From positions 3,348,001 to 3,412,000 of the forward strand of contig JACDQD010000103.1 in assembly GCA_019843655.1 (NCBI GenBank): a stretch of DNA of 64,000 bases, read 5' to 3'. Origin of the DNA: Lethocerus indicus. Taxonomy: Eukaryota > Arthropoda > Insecta > Hemiptera > Belostomatidae. Both the position numbers and the translations under genes were made by a program. This document shows positions 38,401 to 51,600 of the stretch, in pieces. A model generated the notes under the pieces. It was not told the origin of the DNA. It worked only from the letters and a program-made list of their open reading frames with translations, and ran no database searches. Within the stretch, counting starts at the first letter, position 1; each line of letters begins with the position of its first letter.

Positions 38401-41400
38401 CACTGTGTCGCCGGTTGATGGGATGGAAATGGAGGCAGGGAAAAAAAATTGGGCCCCCCCACGCTTGAGCGGAGTGAAATCGGAGAGTGACCGGAACCGG
38501 ACCCCTCCCCCCCCCCTGAATATTTAAAGCGGGGTTTTATCAATAGGTCGGATTGGCTCCACTCCGGGAGATTCCCCCTTTCAGGGCGGCCTACTGTGAC
38601 GCCCGGCTCTAATCTCGAACCCGATTAATAATTTAGGCCTCGCCCCTTTAGTCCGGTACCCCAGCGTCGGGAATTCACATCGGCGATAGACACGTCGATT
38701 AATTGGGGCGCCAGGAAAAGAAGCCTGTCACTTTGTTTCACGTGAGCATTCTACTTGAATTAGCGATCCTGCCAATTTGAGGTGGAATAACGAGCCATTC
38801 TCTGCGATTAAAGATTGGAGACGGCATTTGGTGAAAATAATGCCCCCAATTATAAATACCTGAATTTTTGCGAATTAAATAAATTTTCTTATCAAGAAAC
38901 CTACTTATGTGGCTTGCTTTCGTGGATTTCGGTTTTATACTTATACTACTATAATCGAAATATTCCTCTTCGCTACTGTATTATATATTATACGAAAGCG
39001 CTACACCGTCTCCATCTGTTAGGTAGATCTGAGTGTAATTAACGGTTATAAAAAATATAAAATTATAATATGCGGGCACACAATAGGTATAGAAAGGTTT
39101 TTCGCCTTCCACTCATGAACTAAGTATAGCGTGTTTCAGTGTAAAACTCTAAGATCGACCAAGAATGAGCCGGAACTTGAACAGGGGTTCGCTACGCGTG
39201 GTGTGCGAATGAAGGGTTGAAAATCGAAAATTTCAGAAACAAAAAATCTCCCCGGAATTGTCCAGAACGACGTCAACATTTGGCTTTGAGCTGCGGTGTA
39301 CGTGGTGTAGGAAAATAAAGTAAAAAAATTACCTTGAAATTCGAAAGAATTCCAAGAAGAATTCCAATGGCGAGAGTTAAAAAATTGAGGTTTGTGGTTG
39401 ACGGATGGATATTGATAACTGGAGATTGAAATAATCGTGATATTCAGAAATTACTGAATTATAATTTTCCCGGCTGGTTGATTGTTTATCATTGATTGAC
39501 AGATTATTGATTGTAGCTATTTCTTGTGCGGAATGAGACGCGGAAAGGTCTATGCAGCCTTCGATTATCCTGTCTGCCTGTCAAGATGTCAGGTGACAAG
39601 TGGAATAAATAAATCCCGATCATATTGGTGCCATCGAGAGTTCGAAAGTTATGCATTACCTCTAATAGGGATTGATGCCTAGCTTGTGGAACTTTTAGTC
39701 TGACCTTTCGGGCCATTGTTACAACTGTACTCCTATTTTACTTCCTTTTCCCTTTTCGAAGCTGCAGTCATAAACACTTATTTATTGTGAAAAAAAAGGC
39801 AATTTATTGCTACTCGAAAGTGCGTAATTGGTGTGGCATTAATTTAATGCCAATTCTCGCCTTAAGACTCTTACTTTTCAGTTTTCCTTTATTTAGGTTA
39901 ATTGAAGTAAGGTGAACTGGGCAAACCTGCGCAGTCCCGGATTAAAGCTTCGTCTTGAATAAGATTGACGGGAGATTAATACTTATTGTTTTTTGTTCGC
40001 GAAGTATGTTTTTAGAACACTTACGTCGTCATCTATTATACGATCGGTCTCTTAAGATGTCAGACGTCACAGTCAATAGGAACTGATGCATTATCTGTAA
40101 TAGTGATTGATTTGGAGCCTTTGAACTTCCGAAGAATTCACTTAAAACCATTAGCAGATATTGTATCAATCTTTATATATTTAAAGGCCCTTAGGTTTTA
40201 TTACATTTACTCGCATATAATTGCTTTATTCAGTAGGGATGGATAATTTGAATTATTCTGTAGTATACTTAATGCAGTTGCAGCTAGAATTTGTTACACC
40301 TTGTGTGCTTCACTTGTCTGATTAAAGAATGTTGTTTACTGTGAATGATTCTGACTGTGCCCACGCTCCTCTCCGCTGTTCAATGGACATCCAAAATAAA
40401 CCTGAAAGCTTTGTACATCGATGCGAACATGTTGGTTTACTTCTGTTACTCTTCTACAGAATGCAGTTACTTAGGCCCGTCGATACAAATGTCAGGACAA
40501 ATAACGGCTCCATTTATTTCGGTCGGTTCAGCCCACGACCGTAGCCCACTCCCACGCAGGAGACTGAACAGGAAATGCCTTCACTCTTCGGCGGGCCCAT
40601 TATCTTCCCGAGACTATTTCTTAGTCAACTAAGTTAAGGGATTAACTTGGCCTAGTCCCTTGAAGGAGGAGGGGCCTAATCGCTGTTTGAGACTGAACGG
40701 TATAAAACACGGGAGGAGAGGGCCAATCAGCCCGAAGATTCTGCAAGTCACTTTCCCTGCGTAAAGCCACACTTCTATAACAATCCGATTATTAGATTAG
40801 AGCGATTAAAACAGCTGGCTTGAAATTTTAAATTCAGGTTTTATCTTCACCCAACCGAGGTAACGTTTTACTTCAACTTCATACTTGAACATAGCACTAT
40901 TCATTGTTCTTAAACGCAGAGCAAAGTGTGGGTCGCGCTAATTATTGAAGTATAAGAGTTGTTTACATGTCCATTAGGAGAGAAATCATGACAAGGAGCT
41001 AAAATGTCCCCAGCTGTAGTAATATCCTGCGTAAATGAAATTAGAATCGCAACGATTTTCCATAAAAGAGGTTATTAATGTTTATGGATAAAATGAGATA
41101 GCGGTATACAACATTGAAAAGGGGATAGTTGTCAATAAATATGGGACCTCAGTACAGATTTTAGGCCTAACGAGAATTAACAGTTATTTGTTCAGGAAAA
41201 TTATGATATTATCGATCAAGAAATTTTTTTAATGGGACAAGTTAAAATGCCTACGTCCTAAATAATGTTAATTGTAATTTACGATGGCAGCGACTTTGCG
41301 GTTTGGTCTCCGAGACTGGCAATTGACCGCCCAAATTGGAAAATTATACACACGCCCAAATGAGTCGGGCCCAACAAAAAGCGACCGCATTTGAATTCTT

Positions 41401-44400
41401 TTTCAGAAAAGGGGACGTTTCGAGATTTCTTAATAAGGGAGGATACACGATTTTTAAATCTTGGAGGTATTTTTAATTGTATTTGCCGAGCGGACAGCGC
41501 TCATGAATTCTGATCGAGGCCAAATTTGCAAATCGTTCGGTCCGTACGCCTTTCTTAGGCTACTTATTTATTGCAAAACGCTAGCCGGCTCGTTATTTGT
41601 CGGCGCATTAATGGAGCACAGAGCCAGAGGCCTGGGCTGCGCTGGAATTAGCGGCTTCAAACGCTCAATTGATTTATAATAGGTTTAAATTATAGGTTTG
41701 CCAAACGCTCTGAAAGTTGTTCTTGGGGAGGGGGGCAATTGATTCAGACCCCATATCTCTCTGTCCCTTTCCCACTTGCACGTTTCATTCTCCGTCTCAG
41801 TCCGTCTCGCTGTCTTTGCTTTCCTCGTCTGTCAAGTAGTGACAAGTCGGTGGTTATCTCGACTAGCTCTATCCAATCTGTTAATTAGCGGTCAAATCAA
41901 TCTGCTCTATTATAGTAATTAACTCAAGAATGTATAGCAGTAATCTGTAGAAGATTCTATAGAAGGTTTAAAAGATGCTCGCGTCCCCGGAAGTGGAGCC
42001 TTTGCAAAATTGATAGAAGACTAGTTGCCGAACATGAAATAGAACGGATGTTTTTTGAGAGGTTGATACGGGTGAGTACCTCACTGCGTAATTGACCGAA
42101 TGCCTGCGAGATAAGTCGCAGATTAATCACGCGCAGAATGCGTCTCAAGGTTTTCTGTCTCCACGGGTAGTCGTTTAATTCTTTTCTATAAGAAAAAAAC
42201 ATTGCCAACGGAACCGTCGAGTCAGATCTTATGTACAGATCGCTTCTATCAGGAGAGCGGTAGGTGCAAGTGATCTGAATTCGGATCTTTACCGAATGAT
42301 CAAAACGATTTCGAGTGCGAATGTCCTTGATTTTGTAATTCCTGAACTTGGTCCAACATTTAGACGGAGGGCAACCTCCGACTACAGGTCCCAATCAAAT
42401 TTCAAACGTCAACTGCTTCGAGGTATACGGCGGTGCCGGCTTCCCCCACTTTGCCTTTTCGGGCAAATTCAATGCGCATAAATTGACGAGTCGGTTCGCT
42501 ATTAACACGTTCGAAAAGAAAAACATCCGAGTTGTAAAAAGGGACTCGGGCGGAGCATCGAGAATAGGAAACCTTAAAAGGGGGCCCAGGCGCGGTTAAA
42601 GACCGCCACCGGGAAATCCAAACTAATGGTACTTTTGTCCCATGATATAGCTCGTTCCATGCTTTATTGTTTTCAGAAAACGAGAAAGCATAAAACTCAT
42701 TCTAATACTGCTATAGTAATACTGTTATAGTTCATACTTAAATAATAATCATGATTAATATATGTGGGACAATGAGAACAGTAGCCGTCACTGTGTACTT
42801 TCCGGGAGTATTCTAAGAACCCTTCGAAACCGGGTCCAAATATTCGGTCGGTTTGATAGCGGTGCCTCATGTAATAAATTAATTGTTCGACTTTGCGTTT
42901 CGCGGAGTGGGGGACTGATTGTCATTAAAGTGCAGCCGCCACTCCTTCCCTCTCAAAACTCTCTCTTTCCCTCCCTCCCTCTTTCTCTCTCCGTCTGTCT
43001 CGTAATTGAAGGCGGTTCCAGCGTCATAACAAGCTCATTTATCAGAATTCCCAGCGGTGCATTTGTCGGTCGAGTCGTCCCAACCCGACGTCCCCTCCAA
43101 TCGTACGGCCGGGCGACCAGACTGGACTCATAAACTGGCGGCGCCACTACAGGTCACTAACTACTGACGATCCGCTTGTACGGTATATGATACCAGTAGA
43201 ACAACACTGTGGCCTCCCCGTTATCTAGGGTATGTTCTGTAATTCCTGTAACACCTATTCGGTAAATAGCAAATTACTGACAAACATTTCACAAAACATA
43301 TCCAGATAATTAAACAGTGCTTTTACTCTCTTTTATATATCGGTCAAATTGAACACACAACTGGTCACAACTATTAGGTCCTGACTTCCAAATATATGAC
43401 AGGAAACCTATCTGGTATTGTGTATTTATGATCAGAAAACTTTTCCCGTTGATCCAAAATGTATAGAAAAATGTTTAGTTTTAGTAATCTAGTTAATCGG
43501 TGCAAGTGCACCCAACGAACTTAGTTAAGTTCATTTTCGCACCACCCTCAGGGGGCGCTAGTTTATCTTTGCACTCAACGAACGAATTTTGTGAAACTAG
43601 CGCCCCCCTAAGTGTGGTGCGGAAATGTACTTAACTATAGTTCGTTGGGTGCACTTGCACAGATAAACTAGCGCCCCCCTAAGTGTGTTGCGGAAATGTA
43701 CTTGACTAAAGTTCGTTGGGCCCACTTGCACCGATAAACTAGCGCCCCTTGAGGGTGGTGCGGAAATGTACTTAACTAAAGTTCGTTGGGCCCACTTGCA
43801 CCGATAAACTAGCGCCCCCTGAGGGTGGTGCGGAAATGTACTTAACTAAAGTTCGTTGGGTACACTAGCACCGATAAACTAGCGCCCCAGGGTTGGTTGC
43901 GGAAATATACTAACTAAAGTTCGTTGGGCCCACTTGCACCGATAAACTAGCGCCCCCTGAGGGTGGTGCGGAAATGTACTTAACTAAAGTTCGTTGGGTA
44001 CACTAGCACCGATAAACTAGCGCCCCCTGAGGGTGGTGCGGAAATGTACTTAACTAAAGTTTTTTGTGTGCACTTGCATCGATAAACTAGCGCCCCCTGT
44101 GGGTGGTGCGGAAATGTACTTAACAGAAATTCGTTGGGTGCACTTGCACCGATTAACTAGATTACTAAAAATAAACTTTTATCAATAAATTTTATTATAT
44201 ATACGCACGACAGACAACCACCACAGTACAAGTGACAGTGACAGGGTAGCAAAAGACCAAACCAGCAAGAGGAGACGGAAACACACGAAATATACGGTAT
44301 TCTAACACCTCGCAGACCACAAAACAGGTATTCTAAACTAGTGTATATAATTATTATAAGCCACAAAATAAATATCTAGACAGGACTTGAAGAGCGGTCG

Positions 44401-47400
44401 TAGGCGAAAGCCGAAAAGAATGAATCGAAAAAAAAAATTGCGTCTTATCTGTATGGTAGATAGACACAAGTACACACTATTACAACATATATTTTTAAAT
44501 ATTATTGCAGGAATGATTTTATTTTGTATTCACAGTGAGCCGAAAATGTACAACTGGGCGTACATAAGCAGTATTCGTAGGACACAAAAAATAATACCGC
44601 GTTGTCCTCTCACCTTTTGTCGGTAAGCGTTTTTTGTTATTTTCCCAGGAATTTTTTCTGGTTTTGTTATTTGACGAATGGTTTCCAGGATAAGCCTTGG
44701 CGCGGTGTTCGCTTTAATCCGTTTTCATTCTAAATCTCTTTCTTTGGTCCGCCGGTGTGAAATTTCATCGTGGGCACCCCCATCCTACGCACCATCAATT
44801 TTTTTAGAACGGAATTCAGAACCGGCGCCTGTCCCGTTGCAACAATTGTCGCAACGGTATTTTTTGAAAAGGGCAAAACCGAAATATTTTCCATCGCTCG
44901 CATTTGTTCCGTATTTGCAAATTTAAAATACGAAATTAATCTCCATTTTCTTATTATGACCGATAATAATAGACAATGTTATTTGGCCGGGGGAAGAGAT
45001 AAAGTTTTTTTTATAGCCCCCTTCAAAGAAAATGTCTACAAGGAGGCGGGTTACACGAGACGATTGTGAAAAATCGAAACCGATATTAAAAGCGGCCAAA
45101 TAAATATATAAAGTGAAAATAAAGTCAGTAGGAGATCCAGAGAATTATATTTCGCTGATCATTTTTATATTGAAAGTAATGACCGGTAAAATGTTGATAT
45201 AGTAATTAATTTAATTATGTACGGTAAATAGAATTCAATTTATTTAAAGAGACCTGCTTTTGACAGGGGTGTGTTTAAGCCCGTTTATTATGGAATATGT
45301 AAATGTGAGAGTAATATTGAAAACCAATGTATTACATAAAAGCAATTTCCTAAAGATCCGTTTGGTCAACAACCTTCGATATCTGAGTATATCAATGTAT
45401 ATAATTTATTTTAACAACTTCCGTAAATAAAATTTATAATTGATAGAACTTCACTAAAAGTCTAATCATTATTCTAGGTTATTATTCATTTCACTGTATT
45501 TATATGTAATATTTTCTATATTGAACTGAAAGAAAGAAAAAAATAAAATCTTCATCGAACGAAAGATTATTATCCAAATGATGTACACCTATGTTTGCGT
45601 TTTCTGCGGAAAGAAGACTGCTGAAGTGAAGCAAAAATAAATAAAAATTGGAAGAGAACGCCCGAGAACAGTCTCGCCACGAGAATGAAGCGTCGAATAA
45701 TTAAAACGATACAAGTAAAAAAGGAGCTAACCGGTCGGAATCTAAAGGTAGAAGTTCAAATCAATATTTCCCCCAGGCTGCCCCCTACAGGTGCCCCCTA
45801 AAAGCGTCCAAAATCCCTGCCCCTAGCGTCGTTGCAACATTGGTCGCCGCTATTTGTTCCCCTTCGAACACTGTACAGGTGAATAATACAATTTGATATT
45901 ATAGGAACAGGTTGAAAAATATATTATCCCACTAATGATGGGCCAATTTCAAGCAAAAATATTGATTTTTGTTTGTCTCAAGAATGTTTTATCCTAAATT
46001 AATTAGATTTTATATGAATAAATTATGAACATATATAAATTATGAATTTAAATATTTATATCATACACAAAGAACAAGTTCCCAGGCTATATTGCAATAA
46101 AGCTGTACAGATCTATTCAATGAATAGAAATAAAACATAAGAAAAATAAAGATCGTCGGGGTTCTCTTTCATTTTCTATTTATTATTAGCGTTCACTATT
46201 TTCAGAATTTTTCTCCCCGGCGTTAAAGATCAGACTTCCTCCATTTTTCTCTGTAAATGATAAATCTCTAACCGGCTAATTTTATTTTATTTCTGGGTTG
46301 TGTTCTGTCGTCGTCGGTTCTCGGAATAGATAGGTTTCCCCTTTTCATCATCACTATCATCAGTACACATATGAATAGTGCGTGCGCCTATTAATAGAGT
46401 TACAACTTCCTGTGCGCCCTAGGGTTTTACTGAACGCTTCCTGAATTTTTCAAACCGCGGTAAAATTTTCCCTGGGCCTATTGCTACAGTAATATTGACT
46501 TGTAAGCACTCTACATAAGTTTATTTGAATCATCTGGTCTGCACGTTTTATTCTTTCAGAAGTTTAAATGTAGTATTTTATTTTCATAGTATTATAAATA
46601 CAGAATCGATTGAGACATGTGCAGATAAAACGTTTGAACAGGGGTTTATCATCGATTATTGAATCGATACAAAAAAGCGTATGTACCAGCAGTAAATGAT
46701 AACAGCAATTTTGTATTATTTCAAGAATAAAAGAAATGTCTATTAACATTGAGCATTAATACATTTGATATAAAGTATTTTAATATACCTGTTAGGGTTT
46801 AGCATGACATGAATGTTCCCAAAATCATGAGATTCTGTCTCTACTTGCTGATTCTTAAATTCATCTAGGAACTTTTTTATTGCATCCCGCATGCAATTTC
46901 CGACAACGACGGTACACGCAATAAGCCCAGATCTCGAGTGATCGGCGCGGCATTAGCGATAATTTCCGAAATTCTATTAAGTTAAAAGTTGCGGGAAATC
47001 GTTGATGTTCGGCTCGATTAGATAAGCAGCGGCGGACCGGTGACAGTCCCGATGCAGAAAATATCGCGGCACCGCACGACGGCAATGGCACGAAGGAGAA
47101 TCCAAAAAGGCCGGAGACCACTCTTCATAATTGCGGCCGTCGGTAAACTCTATTTCTGTAAATGTCAGGCCGGCGCTCGGTCAAGCCCGCCTAGGGAGTG
47201 ATGAGAGTGAGGGAAGGCGGGGGGCGGGGCAGCTTCCCCGCTCCTGAACGCAGTTTCCAGTCCGCGCCTTTTTCATTTGCCAAGTTATTTCTTTCTTATT
47301 TAATTTTTTTTCCCGCCCCTTCATTTTTACCTCCCGAGCGGCCGACTCGCTATCTAGTTCAGGAGAAAAACCGGTAGCAATTATCCGGCCTCGAAGAATG

Positions 47401-48643
47401 TCCCCGCCTAGCGGCATCTGTTTCCGTTCCGAGAGGCCGGAGTACGGTTGGATATAGCGGTTAGGCCTGTAGTTAAAACTCAGCGCGAACGGACCGATCG
47501 GATTCTCCCGATGGTACAGTTACAACTATAGAGTTGATTTCCACGGGAGATTAAATTTAGGCTGATAGAAAAATTAACTGTGCTCAGAATTAATCGCTTT
47601 GGCTGTCGCTAACCATGTTCAATAATCGTGAAATAATAATGTGTTGCCAAAGCAATGGCAACACAATTTTATAAAATTTGCAGCCACTTAAAAAGGTATT
47701 GTATGTCTGTATGGTACGTAATATTTGGACATCGTATGGACGCATCGCAGTGGCATGTGGTATTGTCCCTGATAGCCTTGATTGGCAACGATAAGACTTG
47801 TGACGCATGGGGGGAGGGGAGACTGCATTTTTTAGATATCGCTTTAAATCCAGGCTAGATAAGAGCGAGAAAACGGGTTGGCGAAAAAAGAGACTTGTCC
47901 TTCGCGAAAACATTTCCGGACCATTGTTAACCCAGGAATTAAACTCACAAGGGCATTGGTCTCGTGGATGGAGTCAGCGATATGACGGTATGAGTTAAAC
48001 GGCTTTGCAGTTCGTCCGCTAATGCAAATATCCCGAAACAGGAAAAGGAAGAGTAGGCCTGCAAGCCTGTCATCGATTATAATTTCGTTTCGTTTGTTTC
48101 ATAATTATTTTACACGACTATTTCAACAAAAAGGCTTGTCAATACCTTTTTCTCTTGACGTTTCTACCTAGAAACCTTGTAAACCTTTAAAATAAAAGAT
48201 GATGAATACGCAAGCATTGTTTAGTCATTAACATCGGTCCATCAGTTTTACAGCTTATTCAATTTAGAAGACATACGCCAATATGAATAAAACATACATA
48301 ATTTATACATATTCTACATTACGAAAACGATGCGTTTCATAGCTTATATAATCGTGTTTATTTATTTTCTGCTCTCTTTATGCTTAACCCAATATATGTG
48401 TTACAAGATTCTACAAACGCGACAGACACACAAATTGACCCATGTATTTTTCCAAAATTGGAGGAACGTTACTGAACGTAACGCGGGGAGTTCGACGACC
48501 GAATTATAAAAAGAAATGTATAAATAGAAACTTAATTTGTTACTTACCCGTCCAAGGCTGTCTGAGTAAGCTGAAATTTCTTCATGTCTCACATGACTCA
48601 CGAGCAGTAGGACGGTGGCTATCAGTAGATCTCTCGTTGCCAT
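29052..48643 (-). CDS. Secreted TSP1-module trypsin-like serine protease (ten coding exons)
   Basis: Exons: 48548-48643, 35098-35149, 34436-34566, 33710-33802, 32531-32691, 32186-32310, 31638-31864, 30492-30626, 29886-30110, 29052-29348, for 513 residues with all phases agreeing. Residues 1 to about 20 are a signal peptide ([12 protein letters not shown] core). Two Cys-rich thrombospondin type-1-like modules follow: EWGEWTKC to CNECREIPC at about 58-106, and [14 protein letters not shown] onward at about 160-210. The protease domain starts at the activation site R272/IIGG. The triad is His314 (TAAHC), Asp358 (DNDVALL) and Ser454 (GDSGGP). Asp448 six residues before the serine predicts cleavage after Arg or Lys. 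The zymogen is probably activated by another trypsin-like protease outside the cell, as in haemolymph cascades, but the physiological role is not known. The intron after 29886 begins GC, not GT. An acceptor at 48678 upstream of the ATG indicates a further noncoding exon. Extra small exons in the 13.4-kb intron cannot be excluded. Confidence 0.9.
31935..32005. repeat. Short direct duplication with (TA)n between
   Basis: The stretch TATATTTTACAATTTATTTA with its AATATA end occurs twice, about 43 bases apart, separated by a TA dinucleotide run, in the intron between protease exons 32186-32310 and 31638-31864. This looks like slippage duplication. Confidence 0.8.
32412..32462. repeat. (AT)n microsatellite in protease intron
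   Basis: About 25 AT dinucleotides roughly 70 bases downstream, in transcription direction, of protease exon 32531-32691. Confidence 0.9.
37389..37436 (+). repeat. GA-rich simple repeat
   Basis: Purine tract of GAGAGA runs (AGAGAGAGAGAGAGTGAGAG in its centre) inside a CpG-rich patch of the large protease intron. In flies such tracts are bound by GAGA factor or CLAMP. A regulatory role here is only a possibility. Confidence 0.8.
42946..43005 (+). repeat. Pyrimidine-rich simple repeat
   Basis: CT-rich tract (CTCCTTCC, then CTCTCTTTCCCTCCCTCCCT and TCTCTCTCC) of about 60 bases, the mirror image of the GA tract at 37.4 kb, about 470 bases before array 2. Confidence 0.75.
43473..44176 (+). mobile_element. 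70-bp repeat array 2 inside 47-bp inverted repeats
   Basis: About eight direct 70-bp units start with CTAG at 43597, 43668, 43739, 43809, 43879, 43947, 44017 and 44087. They are preceded by one inverted unit at about 43489-43566. The unit is the same as in array 1. The ends, 43473-43519 and 44130-44176, are inverted copies of each other over 47 bases with one mismatch (TTCGTTGGGTGCACTTGCAC at the inner side). Pairing continues imperfectly inward through the inverted unit. This resembles a foldback or miniature inverted-repeat element with an expanded internal repeat. No transposase is encoded and no clear target-site duplication was seen. Confidence 0.85.
44247..44300 (+). mobile_element. Array-associated flank, second copy
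   Basis: Counterpart of 2530-2586: GCAAAAGACCAAACCAGCAA followed by GAGGAGACGGAAACACACGA. It lies about 70 bases outside the inverted repeats of array 2, whereas the first copy lies only about 10 bases beyond array 1. The mobile unit therefore extends past the inverted repeats, or the inverted repeats arose inside a larger element. Confidence 0.5.
47640..47665. other. Perfect 10-bp inverted repeat with 6-base loop
   Basis: TGTGTTGCCA, loop AAGCAA, then TGGCAACACA. It lies in the large protease intron. The stem is too short for a microRNA precursor, and function is unknown. Confidence 0.6.
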
Positions 48644-51600
48644 TATTGTTCTGCTGTTCGTCTATCTCACCCGCACACTGAAAAAGTACGGCAGGATTGT
48701 TTATTCCCTTTATGTTTTATTTAACTTTTAAGTGACGACGGCCTGCCCGTTTGTCCAGTATTCTTTGCAATGAAAAACTGAATCAAATATAATTAATATT
48801 AGGGGTGATTACTAATCATGGGACACTTCCCATGACAATTGTCCCAACATCAATCTTATTAGAAAAGAAAAGAAGGAGCTCTTAAACTCCAGTAGACTCA
48901 TTAGAATTCATTAAAATATAGTGAGGTATAATGTATGATCCTGACATCAAAATACATATATAAAGCAGCCAGGGTACTACGTCAGCAACCGACACGTGTA
49001 ATTCTTCCAAATTCCTTAAACCGAAATGAAGTATCCTGAAAACCATCTTGAAAAAGAATTATATTTCAATCTATGTTTATAAGGAGTTGTGATGAATGTC
49101 CCAATCTGGACAATTTACTGTTTAGTTTCAGCAATTCCATTATGCACAAATGAAAAATCGTGCGTGATATTTTTAAACAGACAGGGCGCACAATGAGCGA
49201 ACGCCCACACTTTGATGAGTCAACTGTGCCAACGTTCCTTTTACCATATGACTTTAGGCTTGTCATGTGTTTGCGAACGATTGACCCGCATAACTTGAAA
49301 AATTAAGTCGAGGCAATTTTTCTGAAACACTGTACATTTTCATGTTGGCTAACTTCGGGCTGGACGATCTACACGTTGTAGACTCCATCCCTGTAGTCCG
49401 ATGTAGTGCCAAGGCCGGATTTATTTAAGTTGTATTTAAGTTGATTTATGAGAGGCCGCTATTTTATTAATTTTATGTTCGATCGTTATTATACTGGTCC
49501 GAAGTTATCCAGTTTTTCACGATTATAATATGATTAATTATTAAAAGATATATTAGTTTGGCATTAAAGTGGGCCCAACATCTCTCTATCCAAGAAGACT
49601 GGGAAGTTATTGCTTCTCGTCAGTATCTAATAGAGGTTGCAAAACACTGGGCTACAGCGGAAACTATTTTGGCCGCGTACGAAATTCCCGAAGTTTCAAC
49701 TCGGCGGACCGATCCCTCGTTCGGCCCGAGAACCAAATAGGGGGAGGTCATTCTTTCCAACATTCTTTCTGGGTCACGTAGAAATGGCCGTCCGCTCTGT
49801 GGTGGGAGGTGAAATAAATTCGTGAAATATATTAAACAAATATACCTGACGTCTCCCCTAATTCTCACCGGGATATATAATTAAAAAACAAACAAAGAAT
49901 ATTAAATTCTACATTGTCAGCTTTCACAAATCATCTTAATTGGACATGAACTAGTCCAATTGGCCTGGCCAGTCCAGAGGTATAGAAAATAGATATCTTA
50001 AACATGCCTTATTTCACAACCAAGGAACTGTGCATGGTTTTATTCAGCGATAGAAGGAAGTAATCGTACAATGTGCTTCGTTTCCGGAATATATCCACCA
50101 CCGCTGAATGGAATAACAAACCAATTCTACAAAGCAATTCCACCGTCCAGAACTAAAATAAAGCTTCAGAAACGGTTTGTAGCATAAATTGAATTGTTCA
50201 ACAATCGCAGACATTTCAGAGAAGACGTAGCGGGCGGCGTTCACACAATCCAATTATGTTTTTGGCACCGGGTCGGTGATTCACATAGAGATAAGCGCGG
50301 AGAGCGAGGCGTGGGAGTGGGCTCTGTCATTTAACTAACGGCCGGCACCGTCCGTTGGAGAAAAATGGTTTATCCGGGCTTAACGGGAGGCGAAAGTTAT
50401 TAATGGTAAGGGGCAAGTATGAGAAAGGGGCATTCTTCGAGGGCGTACGTAGGTTTAATAGTTATACAGCGCGATATAGGACCGAGTTTCCGAAATAGTA
50501 TGGAAGTGGGCAGATAGCCAATTGGGGGATCGGTTGGGCCTTAAATAGGTACTAAGTAATTCATATCTTTCGTTATGAAGATGAAAATGATTTTCTTCAT
50601 CATTAAAACGGTTATTGAAAATGAAATTTATGATTTCAGCCGGTTGTTGTCTATATTACAGTTGGCAACGGGGTCAGAAGTGTGACATTTCTACTAAATG
50701 GTACGGTGGCTGGAACCAACTGAGGTTCTTGAGATCTAATTCAAATTCAGATAGTTAAATTATATATACATGCATGTAAATTTGGTACAACAGATTTTAT
50801 ATGCGCTATAGACCACCGGCAATTGTGTTTACCTATCACTTACGAAGGTTAAACTAAGGAGTGGGCCCTGAAAGTATGGTGATGGGTGTTATTGTTTCCG
50901 TGTGATTCATGCGCTGGATAAATGACTGGCTGATTAGTTTGAAAGAACGTCACCGTGTTCGCTGTAAATAGTTCATTTTTAGCAGTGAAAATTGTTTTAC
51001 AAGCACTCATAAAATAAAAATTGTTGCGCCGAGGCGCGAAGGGGTGCTCGGCCGCGGTGAGCCAGCCTCCGAATTTAGATCCGGAAATACCGACCGGGCG
51101 TTTCCGGTTCGAAATGATAAGCCGAACGCGGTCTGAATCGGAGTGAAAAAAACCCTATTGAGCTGAGTGGCCGGGGCTGTCGGGCTCGATTGAACCTATT
51201 CTCTAAATTGGGGATTAGCTTCAATCCGACAGACCGTTCAACGAACCGCCCGCTAACTAAATAGCAATGGCCTGTCCGGGCTTTGTTAACAGAAAAAACG
51301 AGTTTATGAAATCGAATTAATGCCGGAAATGACATTGTACCCTTTCCCTTTTTTTCTCTCTAGCAGGGTAAAAGAAAGTCCTGTTGAGAGAAACATGTTC
51401 ACGGCTTTCACAGAAATGAGTATAACTTGTACTAATGTCTTCGTAACATCAATTCTAATCGTCCTTAGACTATACTTAGACTATCTTGGATGAAATAAAA
51501 CTGTTAAATGCTGGTATTTTTAATTACCTCTTCATTGAACTTATCATAAATTTTTCAAAAAAAGTTTTTAAAACCACCATGAGAAATGTATGACGAATAT

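Larger units (their letters stand above)
35150..48547. other. 13.4-kb first coding intron of the protease gene
   Basis: The signal-peptide exon (ending 48548, phase 0) and the next exon (starting 35149, phase 0) are separated by this intron. It is richer in G+C than the left half of the window, with CpG-rich patches near 37.1-37.4, 38.1-38.7, 42.3-43.1 and 46.9-47.5 kb. It contains the second 70-bp array, a GA tract and a pyrimidine tract. Open frames of up to about 156 codons occur but none has a recognised motif. Its size and composition would fit regulatory sequence, but no enhancer can be named from sequence alone. Confidence 0.5.
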
